This document shows, one piece after another, positions 7,841 through 15,003 of a stretch of DNA of 41,475 nt. Location: NCBI GenBank assembly GCA_016882265.1, contig VGVB01000024.1, positions 1 through 41,475 of the forward strand, given 5' to 3'. Numbering within the stretch: the first letter of the stretch is position 1; the number at the start of each line of letters is the position of its first letter. The translations under genes were made by a program, and so were the position numbers. The notes below the pieces were generated by a model. That model was not told the DNA's origin. It saw nothing but the letters and a program-made list of their open reading frames with translations, and searched no databases. The stretch comes from Gammaproteobacteria bacterium (GTDB lineage Bacteria > Pseudomonadota > Gammaproteobacteria > Steroidobacterales > Steroidobacteraceae).

Positions 7841-8680
7841 TCAGCCCGGCAACCGTTCCGGGTGCGCGTAGATTACATGCTGGCCCGGCCGTGCGAAGCC
7901 TGCCAGCGTCATGCCGCAGTTCTCGGCGAGGCGGATCGCGAAGGCGGTGGGCGCCGAGACCGCGACCAGCAGCGGCACGCAGACGGTCGCCGCCTTCTGC
8001 ACCATCTCGTAGCTCGCGCGGCTGGTGATGATCACGTAGCCGCGGGCGATGTCGCGGCCGGCCCGCACCAGCGCCCCGATCAGCTTGTCGAGTGCGTTGT
8101 GCCGGCCGACATCCTCGCGCACGAGCTGGATGCCGCCGTCCGGCAGCACCCAGGCCGCGGCGTGTACGCTGCCGGTGGGCTGGTTCAGGGGCTGGCGGGC
8201 CGCCAGCTCGGCCAGTGCCGCGTGCAGCGCCGGCGCGCTGACCGCGAGCGGCGTCGTGATCGGCGCGAGCTGGCGGATCGCGCCCTCGAGCGTCTCGGCG
8301 CCGCACAGCCCGCAGCCGGTACGGGCGCTGAGATTACGCTGGCGCTGCAGGAGCTGGGCGAAGCGCGGGGCGGCGATGTCGATGTCGATCGCGAGTGCGC
8401 CGGCTTCGCTGATCGTCCGCACGCCGCGGATCTCGGCGGCTTCCGCGACCAGGCCTTCGCTCAGCGTGAATCCGACCGCGAGGTCTTCGAGATCGGCCGG
8501 GGTCGTCATCATCACCACGTACGGCGTGCCCTGGTAGCGCAGCGCGACCGGTGCCTCCTCGGCGACCACGTCGCTGGCCGATTCGGTACACCCGTCGCGC
8601 CAGCGCGTGACGCGGACGCCGGCGCTGGTCGTGGGCGTCGCGGTGGCCGGCGGATCCCGGCGTGTCTCAGGCCCGGGCAC
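7841..8680 (-). CDS. fdhD: Formate dehydrogenase accessory sulfurtransferase
   Basis: The protein has 279 residues and starts at GTG 8680, overlapping the end of fdsA by 14 bp. FdhD (also named FdsC in fds operons) passes sulfur from the cysteine desulfurase IscS to the molybdenum cofactor, forming the sulfido ligand required for formate oxidation. Visible motifs are TGCGLCGAETL with the redox-active pair C123/C126, REDVGRHNALDKLIGA (188-203), which fits the cofactor-binding region, and IITSRASYEMVQKAA. Length is normal. Its position between fdsA and fdsD is the usual fdsGBACD order. Confidence 0.93.
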   Translation of the reverse strand: MPGPETRRDPPATATPTTSAGVRVTRWRDGCTESASDVVAEEAPVALRYQGTPYVVMMTTPADLEDLAVGFTLSEGLVAEAAEIRGVRTISEAGALAIDIDIAAPRFAQLLQRQRNLSARTGCGLCGAETLEGAIRQLAPITTPLAVSAPALHAALAELAARQPLNQPTGSVHAAAWVLPDGGIQLVREDVGRHNALDKLIGALVRAGRDIARGYVIITSRASYEMVQKAATVCVPLLVAVSAPTAFAIRLAENCGMTLAGFARPGQHVIYAHPERLPG

Positions 8681-11447
8681 GCTCTGCGTCCCGGACGACC
8701 TGTACGGCCGTCACCTTGTATTCGGGGCAGTTGGTCGCCCAGTCCGAGCGGCCGGTGGTCAGGCGGTTGGCGGCGGATTCCGGGAAGTGGAACGACGTGA
8801 ACACGGTCCCGGGCGGTACCCGATCCGTGACCTCGGCGCGCAGCACGGTCGCACCGCTGCGGCTCTCGACCCGGACCGGATCACCGCTCTCGATGCCGCG
8901 GCCGGCGGCGTCCTGCGGATGGATCTCGAGCAGGTCGGCAGCACACCAGCGCAGGTTGTCGGTGCGGCGAGTCTGCGTGCCGACGTTGTACTGCTCGAGC
9001 ACGCGCCCGGTCGTCAGCAGCAGCGGATGGTCCGCGTCGGTGACCTCGCGGGTCGGCACGTACTCGGTGACGAAGAAGCGACCCTTGCCGCGCAGGAAGG
9101 CGTGCTCGTGCATCGTCGGCGTGCCGTCCGGGGCGCCGTCGTGGCAGGGCCACTGCAGACTGCCGAGGCGGTCCAGCTTCGCGTAGCTGACGCCGGCGAA
9201 CGTCGGCGTCAGCCGGGCGATCTCGTCCATGATCTCAGCCGGGCTCGCGTAGTTCATTGGCAGGCCGACGGCATTGGCGAGCCGCTGCGTGATCTCCCAG
9301 TCGGCGTAACCGGCGAGCGGCGGCAGCACCCGGCGCACGCGCGCAATGCGCCGCTCGGCATTGGTGAAGGTGCCCTCCTTTTCGAGGAAGGACGAGCCGG
9401 GCAGGAACACCTGCGCGAAGCGCGCGCTCTCGTTCAGGAACAGGTCCTGCACGACCAGACAGTCGAGCGCGGCGAGCGCGGCCTCGACCTGCGTACTGTC
9501 GGGGTCCGACTGCACGAGGTCCTCGCCCTGCAGGTACAGGCCGCGGAAGCTGCCATCGAGCGCCGCGGCGAACATGTTCGGAATGCGCAGGCCGGGTTCC
9601 GGATCGAGCGCGACGCCCCAGTCGCGCTCGAAACTGGCGCGCACGACCGGATCAGATACGTGCCGGTAGCCGCTGAACTCGTGCGGGAACGAACCCATGT
9701 CGCAGGAACCCTGCACGTTGTTCTGGCCGCGCAGCGGGTTCACGCCAACGCCTTCGCGGCCAAGATTGCCGGTCGCCATCGCGAGATTGGCGATGGCCAT
9801 GACCGCGGTCGAGCCCTGGCTGTGTTCGGTGACGCCGAGCCCGTAGTAGATCGCCGCATTGGTGGCGCCGCCATAAAGCCGGGCGGCGGCCCGCACCCGT
9901 TCCGCCGGTACGCCGGTGAGCGTCGCGGTCGCCTCGGGTGAGTGGCGCGGCTCGGCGGCGAAGGCGCGCCAGCGTTCGAACGAGTCGGTTGCGCAGCGCT
10001 CGACGACGAAGGGCTCCCGTACCAGGTCCTCGGTGACGATCACATGCGCGAGCGCGGTCAGCAGCGCGACGTTGGTCCCCGGGCGCAGCGGCAGGTGGAT
10101 CGCGTCCGCGACATGCGGCGCATGCAGCAGCTCGGTCGCGCGCGGATCGACGACGATCAACCGGGCGCCCTCGCGCAGCCGGCGCTTCAGCCGCGCAGCG
10201 AACACCGGGTGGGCCTCGCTCGGGTTGGCGCCGACCAGCAGGATGACATCGGCGTGGGCCACCGAGGCGAAGGTCTGTGTCCCGGCCGAGCCGCCGAGTG
10301 TCTGGCCGAGGCCGTAGCCGGTCGGCGCGTGGCAGACGCGCGCGCAGGTATCGATGTTGTTGTTGCCGAAGCCCGCACGCACCAGCTTCTGCACGAGGAA
10401 AGTCTCTTCATTGGTGCAGCGCGACGAGCTGATGCCGCCGACCGCACCGCGGCCGTACCGGGCCTGAATCCGGCGGAATTCCCGCGCGACATGGGCGATG
10501 GCTTCGTCCCAGCTCACCTCGCGCCACGGCTCGTCGATGCGCGCGCGCAGCAGCGGCCGGCGCACGCGATCCCGGTGCGTGGCCCAGCTCCAGGCGAAGC
10601 GGCCCTTGATGCAGGCATGGCCGGAGTTCGCCTGCCCGTCCCGGTCCGGCACCATGCGCACGATGGTCTCGCCGCGGACCTCGGCGACGAGTGAGCAGCC
10701 GACGCCGCAATAGCCGCAGGTCGTGGTCACCGCGCGATCCGGCTGGCCCTGCGCCGCCAGCGTGGTCTCGGTCAGCGCGGCCGTCGGGCAGCTCTCGACG
10801 CAGGCGCCGCAGGATACGCATTCCGATGCGAACAGCGGCTCGTCCTGGCTCGCGACCACGCGCGCGGCCAGCCCGCGGCCGGCGATCGTCAGCGCGAACG
10901 TGCCCTGGATCTCGCCGCAGGCGCGCACGCAGCGCGAGCAGGTGATGCACAGCGCCGGGTCGAAGCGGAAGTACGGATTGCTGTCGTCGCGCGGCGCCGG
11001 CGCGCGGCGGCTGGCGGTCGCGGCGTAGCGCGAACCGGTGACGCCCAGCTCGCGTGCGGCGTCCTGCAGCTCGCAGTGGCCGTCGGCCGGGCAGCCAGCG
11101 CAATCGAGCGGATGCTCCGACACGTACAGCTCGACCAGCTCGCGCCGCAGCCGCGTCAATGCCGAGCTCTGCGTGTGCACCTGCATGCCCGCGGCGACCG
11201 CGGTCGTGCACGAGGCCGGATGGCCGCGCTGGCCCTCGATCTCGACCAGGCACAACCGGCAGGAGCCGAAGGCCTGGAGCAGATCCGTCGCGCAGAGTCT
11301 CGGGATGCGGATGCCGGCCGCGGCCGCGGCCCGCATGACCGAGGTCCCGGCCGGCACGCTGACCTCGACGCCGTCGATCTCGAGCGTGACCGTTTCGCTG
11401 GTAGTGACGGCCGGAGTGCCGAAGTCGGTGTGGTCGATCGCGTGCAT
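8667..11447 (-). CDS. fdsA: NAD-dependent formate dehydrogenase alpha (catalytic) subunit
   Basis: The protein has 926 residues and starts at ATG 11447, 4 bp after fdsB. The N-terminus is NuoG-like: [2Fe-2S] cysteines C52, C63, C66 and C80, then a His-Cys cluster site EHPLDCAGCPADGHC (H112, C116, C119, C125), two ferredoxin-type [4Fe-4S] motifs (CITCSRCVRAC at 167-177, CVSCGACVESC at 210-220) and the proximal cluster CGYCGVGC with a later C279. The molybdopterin domain follows; NIDTCARVCHAPTGYG places the Mo ligand at C372 next to H373, so this is a cysteine rather than a selenocysteine enzyme. It oxidises formate to CO2 in the cytoplasm and passes electrons to FdsB and NAD+. No export signal is seen. 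Confidence 0.95.
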   Translation of the reverse strand: MHAIDHTDFGTPAVTTSETVTLEIDGVEVSVPAGTSVMRAAAAAGIRIPRLCATDLLQAFGSCRLCLVEIEGQRGHPASCTTAVAAGMQVHTQSSALTRLRRELVELYVSEHPLDCAGCPADGHCELQDAARELGVTGSRYAATASRRAPAPRDDSNPYFRFDPALCITCSRCVRACGEIQGTFALTIAGRGLAARVVASQDEPLFASECVSCGACVESCPTAALTETTLAAQGQPDRAVTTTCGYCGVGCSLVAEVRGETIVRMVPDRDGQANSGHACIKGRFAWSWATHRDRVRRPLLRARIDEPWREVSWDEAIAHVAREFRRIQARYGRGAVGGISSSRCTNEETFLVQKLVRAGFGNNNIDTCARVCHAPTGYGLGQTLGGSAGTQTFASVAHADVILLVGANPSEAHPVFAARLKRRLREGARLIVVDPRATELLHAPHVADAIHLPLRPGTNVALLTALAHVIVTEDLVREPFVVERCATDSFERWRAFAAEPRHSPEATATLTGVPAERVRAAARLYGGATNAAIYYGLGVTEHSQGSTAVMAIANLAMATGNLGREGVGVNPLRGQNNVQGSCDMGSFPHEFSGYRHVSDPVVRASFERDWGVALDPEPGLRIPNMFAAALDGSFRGLYLQGEDLVQSDPDSTQVEAALAALDCLVVQDLFLNESARFAQVFLPGSSFLEKEGTFTNAERRIARVRRVLPPLAGYADWEITQRLANAVGLPMNYASPAEIMDEIARLTPTFAGVSYAKLDRLGSLQWPCHDGAPDGTPTMHEHAFLRGKGRFFVTEYVPTREVTDADHPLLLTTGRVLEQYNVGTQTRRTDNLRWCAADLLEIHPQDAAGRGIESGDPVRVESRSGATVLRAEVTDRVPPGTVFTSFHFPESAANRLTTGRSDWATNCPEYKVTAVQVVRDAERARA

Positions 11448-11451
11448 CGCC

Positions 11452-12990
11452 TCAGCTCCGCGCGCGGAAATCTTCGGGGAAATGCCGCAGCGCGCTCTCG
11501 ACCGGGTTCGGCGTCATGCCGCCGAGGCCGCACAGCGAAGCCTGCCGCAGCGTGTCGCACAGCGCCGCGAGCCGTTCCAGCGCGACCTCCGTGTCGGTTC
11601 CCGCGCGGATCCGGTCCAGCAGTTCCACGCCGCGGGTCGAGCCGATGCGGCAGGGCGTGCACTTGCCGCAGGACTCGTGCGCGCAGAACGCGAACGCAAA
11701 GCGGGCCATGGCCGCGAGATCCACCGTGTCGTCGAAGACCACGATGCCGCCGTGACCGAGCGGCGCGCCGGCAGCCGCGAGCGCCTCGTAGTCCACCGGC
11801 GTGTCGAGGAGCGCCGGCGGCAGCCACGCGCCGAGCGGTCCGCCGATCTGCACGGCCCGGACCGGGCGGCCGGAAGCCGTGCCGCCGCCGTAGTCCTCGA
11901 TCAGCTCGCGCAGCGTCAGGCCGAAGGCACGCTCGACCAGCCCGCCGCGGCGAACATTGCCGCCGAGCTGCAGCGGCAGCGTGCCGCGTGATTCGCCGCA
12001 GCCGTAGTCGCGGTACCAGCTTGCGCCGTGGGCGAGGATTGCCGGCACGCTGGCGCAGGTGACGACGTTGTTGACGACGGTCGGCAGGCCGAACAGGCCG
12101 CGCACCGCCGGCAGCGGCGGCCGCACGCGCACCTCGCCGCGGCGGCCTTCGAGACTCTCGAGCATCGAGGTCTCCTCGCCGCAGATGTAGGCGCCGGCGC
12201 CGAGGCGCACTTCCAGCTCGAAGCTGCGGCCACTGCCCAGAATGTCGTCGCCGAGCAACCCGGCCGCGCGGGCCGCGGCGATCGCCTCGTCGAGCGCCCG
12301 GCGCGCCTGCGGGTACTCGATGCGCAGGTACAGATAGCCCTGCGTCGCACCGACCGCGAGCCCCGCGATGACCATGCCCTCGATCACCGCAAGCGGATCG
12401 CCTTCGAGCAGCAGGCGGTCGGCGAAGGTGCCGGAGTCACCTTCGTCGGCATTGCAGGCGATGTATTTCTGCGGCGCTTCCTGCTCCAGCACGGTGCGCC
12501 ACTTGCGCCCGGCCGGAAACGCCGCGCCGCCGCGGCCGCGCAGGCCGGACTCGCTGACCGCGCGGACGATCTCCGCGGGCGGCAGGCCGAGCGCGCGGCG
12601 CAGGCCGGCGAGTCCGCCCTGCGCCTCGTATTCGCGGACATCCGCCGGCGCGATCACGCCGATGCGCGCACAGCACAGGCGCTGCTGGCTGGCCAGCCAC
12701 GGGATCCGCTCGGTCGGCCCATGGCCGAGCCGATGCGCGCAGCCATCGAGAAAGCCGGCGTCGAACAGACCCGGCACCTCGGCGGCCGTGACCGGCCCGT
12801 AGGCCACGCGACCCGCCGGCGTAGCCACCTCGACCAGCGGCTCCAGCCAGTACAGGCCGCGCGAACCGTTGCGGCGGATCGTCACGTCGAGTCCGCGCGC
12901 GGCGGCTTCGCGGGCGATCGCCCAGGCAGTCGCCTCGGCGCCGAGCGAGAGCGCGCCGGCATCGCGCGGGACCCAGACCGTCGTGGTCAC
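11452..12990 (-). CDS. fdsB: NAD-dependent formate dehydrogenase beta subunit
   Basis: The protein has 512 residues and starts at GTG 12990, overlapping the TGA of fdsG by 4 bp (GTGA). Residues about 1-110 form an N-terminal thioredoxin-like extension, as in other FdsB proteins. The rest is NuoF-like: GLRGRGGAAFPAGRKW (149-164) for NADH, CNADEGDSGTFADR (179-192) for FMN/NAD, AGAYICGEETSMLESLEGRRG (265-285), and a [4Fe-4S] site ESCGKCTPCRIG (C441, C444, C447) with C487. It receives electrons from FdsA and reduces NAD+. All cofactor residues are present. Confidence 0.94.
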   Translation of the reverse strand: MTTTVWVPRDAGALSLGAEATAWAIAREAAARGLDVTIRRNGSRGLYWLEPLVEVATPAGRVAYGPVTAAEVPGLFDAGFLDGCAHRLGHGPTERIPWLASQQRLCCARIGVIAPADVREYEAQGGLAGLRRALGLPPAEIVRAVSESGLRGRGGAAFPAGRKWRTVLEQEAPQKYIACNADEGDSGTFADRLLLEGDPLAVIEGMVIAGLAVGATQGYLYLRIEYPQARRALDEAIAAARAAGLLGDDILGSGRSFELEVRLGAGAYICGEETSMLESLEGRRGEVRVRPPLPAVRGLFGLPTVVNNVVTCASVPAILAHGASWYRDYGCGESRGTLPLQLGGNVRRGGLVERAFGLTLRELIEDYGGGTASGRPVRAVQIGGPLGAWLPPALLDTPVDYEALAAAGAPLGHGGIVVFDDTVDLAAMARFAFAFCAHESCGKCTPCRIGSTRGVELLDRIRAGTDTEVALERLAALCDTLRQASLCGLGGMTPNPVESALRHFPEDFRARS

Positions 12991-13445
12991 GGCGCCGACC
13001 CCGCGCCGTCGAGCAGCTCATCGAAGCGCTCGGGCGTGACCCGGCCGTGCAGTTCTTCACCGATCAGCAGCGACGGCCCGCAGGCGCAGTTGCCGAGGCA
13101 GTACACGGCCTCGAGCGTGTGCCGGCCGTCGGCCGTGGTCTCGCCGAAGCCGATACCGAGGCGCTGCTCCGCGTGCCGGGCGAGGCTGTCGCCGTGGACC
13201 GCCTGGCAGGCTTCGGCCCGGCACAGGCGGATTGTCCGCGCGCCCGGCGGCCGCTCGCGGAAGTAGTGGTAGAAGCTGATCACGCCATGGACTTCAGCGC
13301 GTGACAAGCGCAGCGCGGCGGCGATCCGCGGCACGGCCTCGGGCGGCACGTACCCGAGCGCGGCCTGGATGTCGTGCAGGACGACGAGCAGCGGCCCGGG
13401 CCGGTCCCTGTGCCTGGCAATGGCTGCGTCGATCGCCTCGTTCAC
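12987..13445 (-). CDS. fdsG: NAD-dependent formate dehydrogenase gamma subunit
   Basis: The protein has 152 residues. I chose GTG 13445 (VNEAIDAAIARH) because a GGAAGG ribosome-binding site lies just before it; an in-frame ATG at 13493 would add a Gly/Pro-rich leader unlike the family. This is a NuoE-type thioredoxin-fold protein holding one [2Fe-2S] cluster, with ligands C75, C80, C116 and C120 (RLCRAEAC and YCLGNCAC). HDIQAALGYVP and VHGVISFYHYF are family hallmarks. It is the first gene of the run of thirteen. The 286-bp gap upstream, shared with a divergent gene, must hold the promoter, but I see no convincing -35/-10 there. Confidence 0.92.
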   Translation of the reverse strand: MNEAIDAAIARHRDRPGPLLVVLHDIQAALGYVPPEAVPRIAAALRLSRAEVHGVISFYHYFRERPPGARTIRLCRAEACQAVHGDSLARHAEQRLGIGFGETTADGRHTLEAVYCLGNCACGPSLLIGEELHGRVTPERFDELLDGAGSAP

Positions 13446-13731
13446 GCCGTGTCCTTCCGTGGGCGGTCCGCCGCCGCCCAGTTTACCCGCCACGGCGGCC
13501 GGCCGCCCCGCCGCTCTGAGCCGCCGCGGCAGACGACCGCATGATCAGCGCGACGAACCTCCGCAATCTCGCGCTCTCTGGCCGGGAGCGCCAGGTCAGG
13601 GCCAGACATCTGGTCGCCTGGTCTGCGCTGGCGGCGTGGGACCCGGGGACTCGGCATAAACTACCCGGGTCCGTCGACAAAGGTGATGCCGAGCATCTGC
13701 TACCAGCAGCCGAGATGTTGCTGACTGCCCT

Positions 13732-14175
13732 GTGAACACATTCATTGCGAGTCTGCTGAAAGTTGAGCGAGCGCTGGCGCGCGGAAAGGGGGCGTTCGCC
13801 TTGTTTGCGGCGTTCCTGCGCGAGGACGGTCTGGGTAAGTGGGATCTGGTGATCTCTGCGCCCTGGGTGGAGCGCGACTGGGAGGCCGCACTGCGGCTGA
13901 TTTCCACCCGGGTCCAGGCGGCACTGAAGCCTGAACAACTGCTTTCGATCTCCCGCATCGCGCGGGTCGAGCCGGCCTCGCCGGAAGTCGCGGCGATCCA
14001 TCGCGAGTTCCCCGTCGCGCGCTTGCCCGTGGAGACATGGGGCCGCAGTTTCTTTGGCATGGCGATGCGGCACGCCCCTGTGTTCGCCTCTGCCCGGCAG
14101 GATACAGCGACCCAGAGGCGGCCGTCGCCCGCCAGGACGATGCAGCCGATGCGTCGCAAACTGGCGCGCGGCTGA
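13732..14175 (+). CDS. Conserved protein of unknown function
   Basis: The protein has 147 residues from GTG 13732. The first about 110 residues (FALFAAFLREDGLGKWDLVISAPW, SISRIARVEP, GRSFFG) have the balanced composition of a real, compact alpha/beta protein and resemble a family of short bacterial hypothetical proteins. The last about 35 residues are basic and disordered-looking. No catalytic motif, signal peptide or membrane helix is visible. There is no good Shine-Dalgarno before the GTG, so the start is uncertain. Its TGA directly abuts the ATG of the L,D-transpeptidase gene, which suggests an operon of two. I cannot assign a function. Confidence 0.6.
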   Translation: MNTFIASLLKVERALARGKGAFALFAAFLREDGLGKWDLVISAPWVERDWEAALRLISTRVQAALKPEQLLSISRIARVEPASPEVAAIHREFPVARLPVETWGRSFFGMAMRHAPVFASARQDTATQRRPSPARTMQPMRRKLARG

Positions 14176-14955
14176 ATGCCCGCCGCGCAATTCCTCGCCC
14201 GCATGCCCGCAGGCGCCGCGGTGCTGTGCGCAGTGCTGTCCCTCAGTGCTGCGCCGGCACCGGCCGGGCCGCCGGCCGGCATCGAGTACCGGCTCGAGCC
14301 TCTCGCCGGCGGCGAGCGTGAGCTGCGCGCGCGCTTCGATGCGCGGCAGATCGGCATCCTCGAGCAGTTGAACCGCCGGGACCTTTCTTACCTGGCGCGC
14401 CTGCGCGAGATCATCGTGCCGCAGACCTGGCCGGACGATGAGCTGGCCTACAGCCCGCTGCCGCGCCAGTACGCCTGGGCGGCCGCATACCCGAAGGCGC
14501 TCGTCGTCCACCAGCCGTGGCAGGTGTTCGGCGCCTACGAGCATGGCGCGCTGGTGCGCTGGGGCGCTCTCAGCAGCGGGCGCAGGTCGGCGCCGACACC
14601 GGCCGGCCTGTTCCACCTGAACTGGCGCTCGCCGGGCCGCTGTAGCACGGTCTGCAGGGACTGGTACATGCCCTGGTACTGGAACTTCGACAACCAGCGC
14701 GGTCTCGCGCTGCACCAGTTCACGCTGCCGGGCCACCCGGCGAGCCATGCCTGCATCCGGCTGCTCGAGCGCGACGCGCGCTGGCTCTTCGACTGGGGCG
14801 AGGGCTGGCAGCTCGATCCGACCGGCCGTACCGTGCTGCGGCCGGGCACGCCGGTATTCGTCGTCGGCGAATATGATTTCGATGCACCGCCGCCGTGGCG
14901 CTCCCCGGAGCAGCTCGCGATCGGGCCGAAGCTGGCGGACGGACCCGCAGGATGA
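14176..14955 (+). CDS. L,D-transpeptidase (YkuD domain), exported
   Basis: The protein has 259 residues; ATG 14176 follows the previous stop without a gap. Residues about 8-30 form a signal peptide (AVLCAVLSLSAAPAPA). The domain resembles ErfK/YbiS proteins: LVVHQPWQVFGAYEHGALV, SSGRRSAPTPAGLFHL, and the active-site block H180 to SHACIRL (190-196) with catalytic C193 and R195; the usual SHGC reads SHAC. These periplasmic enzymes make 3-3 cross-links in peptidoglycan or attach lipoproteins to it. A pair of cysteines (C156, C160) lies before the active-site block, and their purpose is unclear. No LysM domain is seen, so wall binding must occur in another way. Confidence 0.88.
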   Translation: MPAAQFLARMPAGAAVLCAVLSLSAAPAPAGPPAGIEYRLEPLAGGERELRARFDARQIGILEQLNRRDLSYLARLREIIVPQTWPDDELAYSPLPRQYAWAAAYPKALVVHQPWQVFGAYEHGALVRWGALSSGRRSAPTPAGLFHLNWRSPGRCSTVCRDWYMPWYWNFDNQRGLALHQFTLPGHPASHACIRLLERDARWLFDWGEGWQLDPTGRTVLRPGTPVFVVGEYDFDAPPPWRSPEQLAIGPKLADGPAG

Positions 14956-15003
14956 GAGCCACGGCAACGCGGACGATGGCCGGGCTGGTGTATCTTGCGC
15001 GAC

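Noticed and set aside
8667..11447. Possible selenocysteine formate dehydrogenase
   Set aside because: The molybdenum ligand codon encodes Cys (CARVCH), with no in-frame TGA, so this is a Cys-type enzyme.
13541..13735. 64-codon plus-strand ORF in the fdsG upstream gap
   Set aside because: No ribosome-binding site, no family pattern, low-complexity translation; the gap most likely holds promoters.
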